A DNA stretch of 64,000 nt, from assembly GCA_035566435.1 (NCBI GenBank), contig DATMRF010000085.1, positions 1 through 64,000 of the forward strand. The letters run 5' to 3'. Shown here piece by piece: positions 31,880 to 41,962 of this stretch. The position numbers and the translations under genes are program-made. Each line of letters opens with the position of its first letter. Positions within the stretch are counted from its first letter, which is position 1. The DNA comes from DATMRF01 sp035566435 (lineage in GTDB: Bacteria; Verrucomicrobiota; Verrucomicrobiia; Limisphaerales; UBA8199). The notes beneath the pieces were generated by a model. It did not search any database, had not been told where the DNA came from, and was given only the letters and a program-made list of their open reading frames with translations.

Positions 31880-34615
31880 ATGAAAGCAGCCACCCTACCT
31901 CTCGGTCTCACCCTGTTGCTCGCCACGGCCACGGTTTCCCAGGCCCAGGCGCCGGCGCAGGAAACTGCCGTCAACGAAGCCGTTATGCGCCAGGCCAACC
32001 GGATCGCCCTGCGGCAAAAACTCGCCGACGCGTTCGCCGCCCAGCAGCGACGCGACCTTGGCAACGCCGCCAAGCTTTACGACGATGCCTGGGCGCTCGT
32101 CCAGAACATCGGCGTCGGCAACGTCGAGGCCGAGGCCGCCCAGACCCGTGTTGGGCTGGCCACAGTGCGCCTCGAACTGGCCCGCGCGGCGCAGCATCGT
32201 TCGGATTACCGCGACGCCAATATCCAGGTCATTGACGTCCTGCGGGTCGATCCCTCCAATGTGGAGGCCCTCGACCTCAAGCGCGCCAACGAAAGACTGC
32301 TCGCCGAACAGGCCGGCCATATCCCCGACCAGGACACACAGGCCCAGGTGCCGGGCCTGATGAAGGAAAAAATCGATACCAGCACCAAGGTCCAGAACGC
32401 CCGCCTCCTGTTCGAGTTGGGCAAGAACGATGAGGCGGCGGCGATTCTCAAGAAGGTCGTCGAACAGGACCCCCAAAACCAGGCCGCCTTTTACTACCTC
32501 AACCTCATCAGCGAGGCGAAATACAAAGAATCCCTGAACAAACGCGACGTCGCCTCCCGCAACCGGCTCGTCGAAATCGAAAACGCCTGGGCACCCTCGC
32601 ATGCCCGTGACACGCTGCCTCAGCCGAATCTGTACGCCCGCACCAATCTGATCCACACCGGCACGGGACGCCAGGTCATCAACAACAAGCTCGACCGCAT
32701 TCACCTCGACGAAGTGAAATACGAGGGCCTGCCCCTAAGCGAGGTGGTCGCCAACTTGTTCGACCAGGCCAAACGACGCGACCCCGAAAAGCGGGGCATC
32801 AATTTCATCATCAACAACAATACCGATTCGGGATCCACCGGCGCTCCAACCGGCCCCACCGGCGCGATTGACCCGACCACCGGGCTTCCAGTGGCCGCCC
32901 CGGCGCCTGCTGAGCAGGTCGATATCGGCCAGATTTCCATCAAAATCGTCCCTGCACTAAACGATGTCCGCCTCGCCGATGTCCTCGACGCCATCGTCAA
33001 AGTCGCCGACCGGCCTATCAAGTATTCCATCGAAGATTACGCTGTGGTTTTCTCACTAAAGGGCCGCGAGCCGTCTCCGCTCTATGTCCGTTACATCAAG
33101 GTTGACCCAAACACGTTCGAACAAGGCCTCCAGAGTGTTGCGGGCTTTGACTGGGGTGCCATTGCCCAGGCGAGCAACCAGGGTGGTGGTGGCGGCGGCG
33201 GCGGTGGTGGTATCAGTGGCGGCGGCGGTGGTGGCGGCGGCCTCGGCGGCGGCAGCCAGGGCGGTGGCGGATTGCTCACGGTTCCTCGTGTAAACGTCGC
33301 CGGCGGTACCGCCGGCGGCGGCGGCATTGGCGGCGGCGGCGGCCAGGGCGGCGGCCTCCGCTCTGTCACTCGCACTAATGACACGGTGTTCGTGCAGGCT
33401 GCCGTGCGCCAGTTCTTCCTGACGATGGGTGTTGACCTCAATCCGCCCAAGAGCATTTTCTTCAACGACCGCGAAGGCACGCTTGTCGTCCGAGCGACGC
33501 TGCAGGATTTGGACACGATCGAAACCGCAGTCCAGGTCCTCAATATCGCTCCCCCACAGGTCCACATCAAAGCCAAGTTTCTCGAAGTGGCGCAAAACGA
33601 CACCCGCGCGCTAGGCTTTCAATGGTTTCTGGGCAACGTCCTGATGAACAAAGGCAGCATTGCCGCTTCCGGCGGCACGGCCCCTTCGTACAATGGTGTC
33701 CCTTCGCCGGCCAACCCGCTGGGTGCTTTCCCCGGCACGCTACTGCCGAATCCTGCGGCCGGTGTGGCTGGCACCACCATTCCCCCGTCGGGGTCGGATC
33801 AGCTCATTACTTCCGGCCTTCGCAACACCGTTAATGCCCCGGCCATAGGCACATTGACCGGCATCCTCACCGACCCTCAATTCCGCGTCGTCATCCAGGC
33901 CCTCGAACAACGCGACGGCACCGACCTTGTGGCCGAGTCCTCCGTCACCACACTCAGCGGCCGCCAGACCGAAGTTCAGGTCGTCGATTTGCAGACCATC
34001 GTTATCGGCACCTCGCTCAACCAGACCGCCAGCGGCGGCACGGTCGGCGCGGTCGGCGCGGTCGGCGGCGGTGGCGGTGTCGTCGCTTCCTCTCTCAATT
34101 ACCCGACTGAAACTCTGCCTTTTGGCCCGACCCTCGATCTTATTCCTTACGTTTCCGCCGACGGCTACACCATCCAAATGACCATCATCCCCACGCTCGC
34201 CGAGTTCATTGGCTACGACGACCCCGGCAAGTTCATTCCTCAGGCCCAGTCGGCTTCCAGCGGCGCCGGCGGCGTCGCCGTCCCCTTGACGGCCCAACTT
34301 CCCCTGCCGCACTTCCGCATCCGGCAGGTCACGACCTCGGCCATTGTCTGGGACGGCCAAACGGTCGTGCTCGGCGGCCTGATTTCGGAAAACGTTACTA
34401 AGGTCAAAGACAAAGTCCCTGTGCTCGGCGACCTCCCGGTCGTGGGCCGGCTCTTCCGCAGCGAATCCAGCTCGTCGCAAAAGAAGAACCTGATGATTTT
34501 TGTCACGCCAACGATTATTGACCCCTCCGGCAATCGTTATCACTCGGAGGACGAGATGCCCTTCGCGCAAAACGCGATCCCGGTGCAGAAGCCGCTCGTG
34601 CCGCCCGCGCAGTAA
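31880..34615 (+). CDS. Secretin (PilQ/GspD family)
   Basis: The 911-residue protein has a signal peptide ('LGLTLLLATATVSQAQA'), a helical TPR-like N-terminal region (about 40-230), an STN/N0-like domain ('IHLDEVKYEGLPLSEVVANLF'), N1-type domains, and the secretin barrel (about 660-890). The barrel is marked by 'VPVLGDLPVVGRLFR', the G-x-P-x-x-G-x-L-F secretin signature, and 'NLMIFVTPTII'. Between the N-domains lies a remarkable Gly-rich loop (about 434-494). The protein should form the outer-membrane ring for a pilus or for substrate export. It corresponds to Akkermansia Amuc_1098. The start at 31880 was chosen for its signal peptide; an upstream in-frame ATG at 31811 overlaps the previous gene. 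Confidence 0.93.
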   Translation: MKAATLPLGLTLLLATATVSQAQAPAQETAVNEAVMRQANRIALRQKLADAFAAQQRRDLGNAAKLYDDAWALVQNIGVGNVEAEAAQTRVGLATVRLELARAAQHRSDYRDANIQVIDVLRVDPSNVEALDLKRANERLLAEQAGHIPDQDTQAQVPGLMKEKIDTSTKVQNARLLFELGKNDEAAAILKKVVEQDPQNQAAFYYLNLISEAKYKESLNKRDVASRNRLVEIENAWAPSHARDTLPQPNLYARTNLIHTGTGRQVINNKLDRIHLDEVKYEGLPLSEVVANLFDQAKRRDPEKRGINFIINNNTDSGSTGAPTGPTGAIDPTTGLPVAAPAPAEQVDIGQISIKIVPALNDVRLADVLDAIVKVADRPIKYSIEDYAVVFSLKGREPSPLYVRYIKVDPNTFEQGLQSVAGFDWGAIAQASNQGGGGGGGGGGISGGGGGGGGLGGGSQGGGGLLTVPRVNVAGGTAGGGGIGGGGGQGGGLRSVTRTNDTVFVQAAVRQFFLTMGVDLNPPKSIFFNDREGTLVVRATLQDLDTIETAVQVLNIAPPQVHIKAKFLEVAQNDTRALGFQWFLGNVLMNKGSIAASGGTAPSYNGVPSPANPLGAFPGTLLPNPAAGVAGTTIPPSGSDQLITSGLRNTVNAPAIGTLTGILTDPQFRVVIQALEQRDGTDLVAESSVTTLSGRQTEVQVVDLQTIVIGTSLNQTASGGTVGAVGAVGGGGGVVASSLNYPTETLPFGPTLDLIPYVSADGYTIQMTIIPTLAEFIGYDDPGKFIPQAQSASSGAGGVAVPLTAQLPLPHFRIRQVTTSAIVWDGQTVVLGGLISENVTKVKDKVPVLGDLPVVGRLFRSESSSSQKKNLMIFVTPTIIDPSGNRYHSEDEMPFAQNAIPVQKPLVPPAQ

Positions 34616-34634
34616 CACAGAAAGTATCAAGCTT

Positions 34635-36587
34635 ATGTCATTGTCGCTTTACGCCCGCAAAGCCTTGGTGTGCTGGCTTTTGGCCGGCGCGCTGTCCGGT
34701 GCCGCGGTCGCCGCTACCAATTTCGTCGCCAATGGCGGCGAATATGGGATCACCGGGTCGATGCCCGGCGATCAGGTTCATCCGGCCTTGAGCCTCAGCC
34801 CGACCGGCGGCTTCCTGGTTTGGGAAGACAACATCACCGACGGCGACGGCCTGGGCATAAGCGCGCTGCAACTCGACAGCGGATTTTCGGCTTTTCGTTC
34901 GCCTTTTCGCGTCAACATTACGGGGGCGAAAGACCAGGAGCGTCCGCAGGTCTCCCTCCTCAACGGAGGCGGCGCGGCCTTTGTCTGGCAGGGCGGGGCT
35001 ATGGGCTTTCAGCATATTTACGCGCGATTCCTTTCGGCAGCAGGAACCTGGCTGACGACCAACGATATCGTGGTGAACACCGCCGCGAATTACCAAATCA
35101 ATCCGGTGGTCGCCACCCTGGCGAACAGCAACGTCGTCGTGATTTGGGCCAGCTTTAATCAATACACAGCCTCGAGTATGCAGGATGTTTATGGCCAGCT
35201 TTTCAGCCCGGACGGCCAGAAAATCGGGGACGAGTTTCTCGTCAACCAGTTCACCGTTTTTAACCAACGCTCTCCTGCGGTGGCTGCGCTCACCGGCGGA
35301 GGCTTTGTAGTCGCCTGGGTCTCCGAGCAGGAGCGCGGCCTGGTAGCAGGTTCGGGTGAGTTCGTTTATACCGCGGCAACCAATCAGGTCAGCGTGGATG
35401 TTTACGCGCGGTTATACGGCGCGAGCGGCGCGCCGGCGAGCAACGAAATCCTTGTCAACAACTCCTTTAACCCCTGTGCCAGCCCGAGGGTCGCCGCCGC
35501 TTCGGATGGCCGCTTCATGGTGGCTTGGGCCCAAAAGGACCTTTCCAACAGAAGCAATAGCTGGGACATCGTCGCGCGCTCGTTGTCCAGTGCCGGGGTC
35601 CCCGGCAATCTGGTAACTGTCAACACGACCCTTTATGGCGACCAGTTCGCGCCGGATATCAGCGCGGCGGGAACCGACTTCCTCGTAGTGTGGACCAGTT
35701 TGGGCCAGGATGGTTCGATGGAAGGTGTTTACGGCCAGTTCCTGCGGAGCGACGGGACGCTCGTCGGTGGAGAGCTCCCGGTCAACACCACCTGGATCAG
35801 CAAACAAATGCACCCGGCCGTGGCATCAGACGGGTCCAGCCGGTTTCTCACAACGTGGAGCAGCTTCATCGGCATCCCCAATAGCTTCGACTTGTTCGCG
35901 CAGCGCTATGTCAGGTTCGAGGCGCCGTTGCAGGCGATGAACGCGCCGTTCGTTTATGCGCCTTTTTCGGTCGTCAGCAACGTCTATCAGCCGCAGCTCC
36001 AGGTTTCGTGGCCGAAGCAGATTGGAGTCTCTGTTGACCATTATGATGTGTACGTGGACGGAGCCTCGAGTCCCGCCGTGAGCCTGGCCTCCAATATCTG
36101 GGTGATGACTGCCTCGAACGGCCTGACGGCGGCCAGCACGCACACATTCCAAGTCGATTACGTCGTGACCGACGGACGCCAGTCCCCCATATCGCCCGCC
36201 GCGAGCGGGAGAACATGGATGGGCTATAGCTGGTATGGAGCCGTGCCGTTTGAATGGATGTCCTTGTTCTACGGGTATGACACCTCTAAGTGGCCGGTGC
36301 CGGATGCCGCCGTGGCGTCGGGCGGGCCGACGGTTTTGCAGGTGTTCCTGACGGGCGCGAACCCAGTGGCGGCCAGCACCTGGTTGCGGGTCGGCATCAG
36401 CTCCACGCCCCAAGGGTATTTCCTGACCTGGAATCCCCAACCCGGCCTGACGTACCAGGTTCAGACCACAACCGTTTTGGGCACGTGGACCAACGTCGGA
36501 GCCTCTCGCTTCGCGGCGGGCGACCAGGACTCCATGTATATCGGATTGAACAACGTCGGCTACTACCGGGTGCTCCGCTTACGTTAA
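34635..36587 (+). CDS. Secreted seven-repeat beta-propeller protein
   Basis: The 650-residue protein has a signal peptide ('VCWLLAGALSGAAVAA') and seven repeats of about 55 residues across residues 45-440. Each has the pattern P-x-V-x-x-x-x-x-G-x-F-x-V-x-W, then D-V-Y-x-x-x-F, x-x-x-G and a closing V-N. Seven copies suit one complete beta propeller. A fibronectin-like domain (about 455-540) follows, then the shared C-terminal module with 'YFLTWNPQPGLTYQVQTTT' and a final Y-Y-R-V-L-R-L-R. No enzyme motif is visible; an adhesive or scaffolding role is an inference. It begins 19 bases after the secretin stop. Its stop overlaps the start of the next gene (TAATG). Confidence 0.85.
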   Translation: MSLSLYARKALVCWLLAGALSGAAVAATNFVANGGEYGITGSMPGDQVHPALSLSPTGGFLVWEDNITDGDGLGISALQLDSGFSAFRSPFRVNITGAKDQERPQVSLLNGGGAAFVWQGGAMGFQHIYARFLSAAGTWLTTNDIVVNTAANYQINPVVATLANSNVVVIWASFNQYTASSMQDVYGQLFSPDGQKIGDEFLVNQFTVFNQRSPAVAALTGGGFVVAWVSEQERGLVAGSGEFVYTAATNQVSVDVYARLYGASGAPASNEILVNNSFNPCASPRVAAASDGRFMVAWAQKDLSNRSNSWDIVARSLSSAGVPGNLVTVNTTLYGDQFAPDISAAGTDFLVVWTSLGQDGSMEGVYGQFLRSDGTLVGGELPVNTTWISKQMHPAVASDGSSRFLTTWSSFIGIPNSFDLFAQRYVRFEAPLQAMNAPFVYAPFSVVSNVYQPQLQVSWPKQIGVSVDHYDVYVDGASSPAVSLASNIWVMTASNGLTAASTHTFQVDYVVTDGRQSPISPAASGRTWMGYSWYGAVPFEWMSLFYGYDTSKWPVPDAAVASGGPTVLQVFLTGANPVAASTWLRVGISSTPQGYFLTWNPQPGLTYQVQTTTVLGTWTNVGASRFAAGDQDSMYIGLNNVGYYRVLRLR

Positions 36588-38857
36588 TGAGACTTTCTAT
36601 GCTGCGACTATTCAAGAACTCCTGGTGGTTCCTTTGCCTGGCGCTTGGGGCTCAGTCGGCCTCCGCGTTTTCGATGTGGGGTCTGCGCGAGCCGTACCAT
36701 GTTCTCCCTCTTAGCTATATCGCCGACTTCTCCTTCACCCCGAAAAACATAGGCGAGGAATTCCGATGGAACATGCCGACGCTCTACTACACGTACGACC
36801 AGGCGTTCTACGATTATTTCGGGTCGAACGGCGTCTTTGCTGTGGATTCGGCGGTGGCGATTCTCAATGGGCTGACCAATGTCTCATCTTACAGCGCCGA
36901 TCTCTCCGAGTTCCCGCCCGCCTCGACCCGGATCAACTGGGCCGCCTCGGCGATGCACCTGTTCGACCTGAAGTCCTGCGCGTTGGAGAACCTGGTCGAA
37001 CGGCTCGGCCTGGCCGACCCGGAACGATTCACCTGGACCTTGCGCAACCGTATTCCTACTCCCGCCGGTTGCCCGGTTTTCATTTACACTGTGATTAAGC
37101 GCAATTTCGACCCCGTGACCCTGGCCCCGTCAAGCTATGTCAATGGCAACCTCTACACCTATCAAATCGTCGAACTGTGTCCGGTGATAGACCAGGCGGA
37201 TGCGGTTGAAATACTGGTGGATCCCTCGGCATACTACGCGACAGCCGTCGCGACTCCGAAAATGAGCGTCGCCGACACTTTCTTTTACGGCTACTTCTAT
37301 AACAGCCTGACGCGGGATGACGTCGGCGGGTTGCGGTATCTCTACGCCACCAACAACATGAATGTGGAAAACGCCGGCCCCGGCACGTTCACGTTCGTGA
37401 CGAACTTCACGCCTCAACTGCTCTTCACCTCGAATTTAACCCTGCTCGCCGAGGCGGCTTTGACCAACGATCCGGTGACGCTCGCAGGTTTGTTCCCCGG
37501 GCTAAGCATCGTTGGTTCAACGAACTTTTTCACCAACATCTATACCACAAATCTGAGTATTTACTTTACGAATGCTCCCTGGGACCCTGTCGGCACTCCT
37601 GCCCACCTTGCGGCGATCACCAATGTTACGGCTAGCGTGCAGACGCTTTTTCAACATACTTTTGGCAACCTTTTCACCGTGGTCTTTACCCCCAACGGCT
37701 GGATCCTCGTGCCGGTCATCAATATTCCTGGAGCCGGCCCCGCCTTCGTCACGGCGCAAACCACGACTGTTTCGACTACCAATAACCCGTGGGGCCCGGT
37801 TGGCTCCACGGTTATCACCACGAATACGACTTCGACCACCTACATAACCAACCTCGTCACCGGTGATTACGTCCTGTTGCCCACCAATCTCTGTGCCGTC
37901 AGCATCCTGTCGGCGCAATTGACCAACGTCCTATCCTTCACGAACCCGGTCACCTCCGCCGCCAACGTCCTGGCCAACACGAACGTGATCGGCACGACCC
38001 TTACCGTCACGCAGAACATCGTCAACTATTTCACCAACCACGTCTTCGTCATCCATCCGATCAATTGCGTCCAAACCAACTTCTCGCTGCGCGAGGGCAT
38101 CGAGAAGGTCAATTTCGTCCGCCGGGATTTCGATTCCTTGTTCAACCGGTTCTGGAATCCCATCACCAACTTCTACACGGCGATCGCGGTGACCAATAAC
38201 GTCGCTGTTCCACAGGTCATCCAACGGATTGTCACCGCCCCGGACATCCTCTTCTCAGCGGCCGACCTGGTCACTGGGCCGACCGCTACTCCGCTCATCA
38301 TCCCGTCGTGCGCACGCCTGGTTCCGACCCTCGACACGACCGGGATTCCGCCGGGGTCAGGTGAGTTCGGCCCCGGCACCATCCAGCCCCAAACCGGGGT
38401 GCCGACCTTCACCTTCAACAAAGTCGGGCCGATCTTCCTTAATTTTGGCCCGTTCTTCATCGACGAAAAGACTGCGGACCTGGATTTCATCTGGGGTTCT
38501 TTCGACGGCACGACCAACCCGCCAATCGTGTACCCGGTCGGGACCAGCATCACCGCTCTGGAAAACCAGGTCTTCATGCAGTTCCTGCCGCTCGCCATGA
38601 CCAACGGTTCAGTGGGCGTTTATTACTTTCTACAGTTCACCGGCAGCGGCGGTCAGCCTCCGTATTCGTTCTCGCTGACACCGGGATCACCCGGCCTGCC
38701 GCCCGGCTTTGCCCCGCCACAGGCCGACGGAACGCTCTCCAATGGCGTGATCACCGGAACGCCGACCCAGGCGGGCACATTCGATTTGAGCATCCGCATG
38801 ACCGATGCCGCCGGTCGCTTCATTGATCACCCGTATGCCATTACTATCCGCCCGTGA
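36587..38857 (+). CDS. Secreted matrixin-like protein lacking zinc motif, with He_PIG domain
   Basis: The 756-residue protein has a signal peptide ('WWFLCLALGAQSASAF'). Its N-terminal 250 residues resemble a metalloprotease of the matrixin type at both ends: 'FAVDSAVAILNGLTNVSSYS' and 'LTRDDVGGLRYLYATNN', the latter like the x-x-D-D-x-x-G-x-x-x-L-Y helix of M10 enzymes. No H-E-x-x-H is present anywhere, so catalysis is unlikely. A Thr/Asn-rich beta region follows. Residues 675-756 form a He_PIG immunoglobulin-like domain ('GQPPYSFSLTPGSPGLPPG', 'GVITGTPTQAGTFDL'). It lacks the F-Y-R tail of its neighbours. The ATG at 36587 overlaps the previous stop. Confidence 0.7.
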   Translation: MRLSMLRLFKNSWWFLCLALGAQSASAFSMWGLREPYHVLPLSYIADFSFTPKNIGEEFRWNMPTLYYTYDQAFYDYFGSNGVFAVDSAVAILNGLTNVSSYSADLSEFPPASTRINWAASAMHLFDLKSCALENLVERLGLADPERFTWTLRNRIPTPAGCPVFIYTVIKRNFDPVTLAPSSYVNGNLYTYQIVELCPVIDQADAVEILVDPSAYYATAVATPKMSVADTFFYGYFYNSLTRDDVGGLRYLYATNNMNVENAGPGTFTFVTNFTPQLLFTSNLTLLAEAALTNDPVTLAGLFPGLSIVGSTNFFTNIYTTNLSIYFTNAPWDPVGTPAHLAAITNVTASVQTLFQHTFGNLFTVVFTPNGWILVPVINIPGAGPAFVTAQTTTVSTTNNPWGPVGSTVITTNTTSTTYITNLVTGDYVLLPTNLCAVSILSAQLTNVLSFTNPVTSAANVLANTNVIGTTLTVTQNIVNYFTNHVFVIHPINCVQTNFSLREGIEKVNFVRRDFDSLFNRFWNPITNFYTAIAVTNNVAVPQVIQRIVTAPDILFSAADLVTGPTATPLIIPSCARLVPTLDTTGIPPGSGEFGPGTIQPQTGVPTFTFNKVGPIFLNFGPFFIDEKTADLDFIWGSFDGTTNPPIVYPVGTSITALENQVFMQFLPLAMTNGSVGVYYFLQFTGSGGQPPYSFSLTPGSPGLPPGFAPPQADGTLSNGVITGTPTQAGTFDLSIRMTDAAGRFIDHPYAITIRP

Positions 38858-38891
38858 TCCCATGAGCCCACCCTCCTTTTTTGCCCACGCT

Positions 38892-41800
38892 ATGAAACGC
38901 ATTGTCGGTTACGCCTTGGTCGCCGTTGGCCTGGGTGGTCTTTGCTGGGGTCAGCCCATGCCCTTTTATGTAAACGACGGCGTGGTGAATTCACCGCCCG
39001 ATCCCGCCCCACAAATTGATGCCCTGAATTTCATCAACAACAATACGTTCACAATCATCATCACCAACTTTGCAATTAATTCGCAGCTTTGGGATTCCAG
39101 CGATACCGTCAATTTCACCAATAACGGCGTGATGACCGGGGCGCCCGGGTTCCAGCTCGATACCGCCCCGTCCTATAACGGGTTCCGCGTGCGCGCGGGC
39201 AGCATCGTCAATAACGGCACGATCAATGTCGGCGGCGCCACGAACCTGATCGCCGGCTTCAACGCCGCCACCGGCGTTACCATCTTCACGGGCCTGCCCA
39301 AACTGATTGGCAACGCGACCAACATCGTTAATTCAGGCGCGCTGAACCTCGGGTTCGAGTCGTTGTGCACTCTCAGCGGTGAGAATGTTGATATGACCCG
39401 CGGCACTCTTGCCATGCAGCAAACCGGTGTCGATGTTTACAACGGCAGCTTCTTCTTTAACGGGGGCATGTTTTCCGGATACTGGGGTCTGGGTTTCAAC
39501 ACTAATATCAACCCGGCCCGTTATAACTTTCAGGGCGCCACTACCCCGGTCCATACCGTGACCAATCGTTATTACACGGTCTTTGGTCAAATCCTGGGCG
39601 GCAGTGCCAATCAACTCTCGTACGTGGACGACGTTTTTACGACTCCCAACAACCGCGAGGTGCGGGCTGTCTTTCTCGCAAACACCAATCTGACTCTCCA
39701 ACCAAAGGTCTATTTCCCCGAACCCCCCACAGCCTTGTCCCCCTTTGGAGACATTGTGGTTGAATGGTCCTCCGCTTTCACCGATGCCGCCGGCAATGTT
39801 ACCACCAACTACCTCTACCTGTTCGATGCCTTCGGGTTCAATTTCGGCGACAACTTCCCGGCGAATGAGTTCGGCCTGGTCATCCATGACTTCGCCGGCC
39901 CGAACCCGGCGTTTATCCCCTACAACTACCTCGGACCGTTCTTTTTCACTTTTGGCGGAGGTTTCCTTAATTTCAACGGCGGCTTTTTCCCGTCGCCCAC
40001 ACCGCTGTTTCAGCCGGGTTCGGATACACCCGCAAGCATCATCCCCGGCGGCACCTTCCCCAATATCAACGTCACGAATCAGTTTGCCGCCTACGAAGGG
40101 CTCTTTCTGCCTTCCTCGGCGGTGCCGGCCGACATCGCCGGCGGCAACGTTACCAACCTGCCGGGTCGCATCATGCTGACGGCTGACAAATTCATGGATC
40201 TTTCGCATGCGCATATCTCGAGTCTTAACTATCTCTCGCTCACCTCGACCAACCATTTCGCCGGCAGCGAACAGGCCCAGATATCCTCACCGTTTTGCGA
40301 TATCAACCTGCGCAGCACCAACGGCTTGCTGACGATCACCAACCTGCTCAGTCCAACGCTCGCGCACCCGGAAGGCACAATCGAGTGTTACAGTGCTCGA
40401 TTCACCAACGTGGTGGGCACCATCACCAACAGCTTCCATGTCCTGTTCGTCAACAGCGTCCTTTCGCCTCAGGCTCCGTCACGGGTCCAGAGTCTTACGT
40501 TGCGTAGTACGAACTTCACCGGTCTGCCCGACAGCATCGTGATCTCGGACGTGCTGAACATCTTGAGCAACAGCTTCACCATTGATACCACCAGCCTCAC
40601 CATCGCCACCAACGCTCCGGGCTCCCCGACCCCCACCGGCGCTATTAATCTCTTGAGTTCGGCGATCGTCTTTTCAACCGCCACGCCGCGGCTGCAGTAC
40701 CTGACCAATTACGGCTTCATCCAAACCCTGAACGCGGTGTTCTTCGGCGGCTCCCGCAGCGCGCCCTATTACAGCTCAACCTTCAACGAACCCTACCGGG
40801 TCTTCGTCAACCGTGGCGGCGTCACTAACTTCGGCAGCCTCATTTGGGCCACCAATTTTCAGAACAGCGGCACCTTCTGGTCGCAAAACGGCAACATTTC
40901 CCTCCAGTTGTGCCTGTCGGCCCTCATGACCAATGGCACCTTCCTCGCCCCTGGCAACAGCGGCACGATTGATCTCGAAGCCGCCAACCTGTTCATCAGC
41001 AACCATGTCTTGCTGTCCAGCGGCTCTCTCACTCTGGCCATCACCAATTCGCTGGATGACGGCAGCCTCGCCGGCAACAGCGCGGATGCTATCACGAACA
41101 AAAACTTCTGGAGCGTTCGTGGGCTGAACCTCCTGGCCGCGCCCGCCGCGGGCAGTCTCCTGGGCACGACTGTCACCAATACCGATCCCAGCTACTCCGA
41201 CATTCCCAACGTTTGGGCCGCGGCGGACCTCGGCACTACTCCTGCCGGGTTCGCCGGTAACTCCGCCCTCGGCCATCTCATCCTCGACGGCCTCGACCCC
41301 GACAGCCATTTCACCTTCAGCGGCGTCGGCGTCAGCAACGCGCTTTATGTCGATCTGCTCGACCTCCGCGGCTCCACCGCGACCAACATCGATGCGTTCA
41401 AAAGCTATATTGGTGTGACGATTAACCCCGGGATGAAGATTTACTACGGCCAGGCCCTGGCGAACGGCGTCTCCATCGCCGAACGCCTCAATGGGAAGAA
41501 CGGTGGCGGCTTCCTCTGGGTCAGCAATTATAACACCGGCTTCTTCTCCTCGATCAACGTCGTGTATCCCGACGGTTCCACCAACCGCCTCAATGCCGCT
41601 CTGGTTAATAGCTGCGACATCGACTCGAACAACAACGGCATCCCCAATTGCATTGACCCGGCGCCCATCTCCATTCTGTCGCCCGCCGGCCTGGCTCTTG
41701 CCGTTGCCGTCACTTACCAGCCTGCTGCGGCCGCTGTCGTCTCGTGGACCGCTTTCCCGTCCACCACCAATTTCCTCTATGCGGCCCCTCTCAGTGGCGC

Positions 41801-41924
41801 CGCGAACTGGCAGTTGGTCACCAATTTCGTCTATTCGGGCCGTTTCCCCAGCCGGGTCGCCGTCACCGATTTGATCAAAACCAACGCGCCCCGCTTTTAC
41901 CGGGTCCGCGTCAGTTCGCCTTGA
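38892..41924 (+). CDS. Secreted Asn-rich, beta-helix-like surface protein
   Basis: The 1010-residue protein starts with a signal peptide (M-K-R-I-V-G-Y-A-L-V-A-V-G-L-G-G-L-C-W-G). The body is rich in Asn, Thr, Ser and Gly and repeats short motifs such as 'NFTNNGVM' and 'IVNNGTINVGG' with spacing expected for a parallel beta helix or autotransporter-like passenger. No catalytic motif is seen. The C-terminal 65 residues match the shared module ('AAVVSWTAFPSTTNFLY', 'NWQLVTNF', final F-Y-R-V-R-V-S-S-P). An ATG at 38862 is an alternative start. It lies 34 bases after the matrixin-like gene and 38 before the 3164-residue giant. Confidence 0.8.
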   Translation: MKRIVGYALVAVGLGGLCWGQPMPFYVNDGVVNSPPDPAPQIDALNFINNNTFTIIITNFAINSQLWDSSDTVNFTNNGVMTGAPGFQLDTAPSYNGFRVRAGSIVNNGTINVGGATNLIAGFNAATGVTIFTGLPKLIGNATNIVNSGALNLGFESLCTLSGENVDMTRGTLAMQQTGVDVYNGSFFFNGGMFSGYWGLGFNTNINPARYNFQGATTPVHTVTNRYYTVFGQILGGSANQLSYVDDVFTTPNNREVRAVFLANTNLTLQPKVYFPEPPTALSPFGDIVVEWSSAFTDAAGNVTTNYLYLFDAFGFNFGDNFPANEFGLVIHDFAGPNPAFIPYNYLGPFFFTFGGGFLNFNGGFFPSPTPLFQPGSDTPASIIPGGTFPNINVTNQFAAYEGLFLPSSAVPADIAGGNVTNLPGRIMLTADKFMDLSHAHISSLNYLSLTSTNHFAGSEQAQISSPFCDINLRSTNGLLTITNLLSPTLAHPEGTIECYSARFTNVVGTITNSFHVLFVNSVLSPQAPSRVQSLTLRSTNFTGLPDSIVISDVLNILSNSFTIDTTSLTIATNAPGSPTPTGAINLLSSAIVFSTATPRLQYLTNYGFIQTLNAVFFGGSRSAPYYSSTFNEPYRVFVNRGGVTNFGSLIWATNFQNSGTFWSQNGNISLQLCLSALMTNGTFLAPGNSGTIDLEAANLFISNHVLLSSGSLTLAITNSLDDGSLAGNSADAITNKNFWSVRGLNLLAAPAAGSLLGTTVTNTDPSYSDIPNVWAAADLGTTPAGFAGNSALGHLILDGLDPDSHFTFSGVGVSNALYVDLLDLRGSTATNIDAFKSYIGVTINPGMKIYYGQALANGVSIAERLNGKNGGGFLWVSNYNTGFFSSINVVYPDGSTNRLNAALVNSCDIDSNNNGIPNCIDPAPISILSPAGLALAVAVTYQPAAAAVVSWTAFPSTTNFLYAAPLSGAANWQLVTNFVYSGRFPSRVAVTDLIKTNAPRFYRVRVSSP

Positions 41925-41962
41925 TTCTTAGGAAGTTTGTCGGTCAAGAAAGTGTGAGTGCT

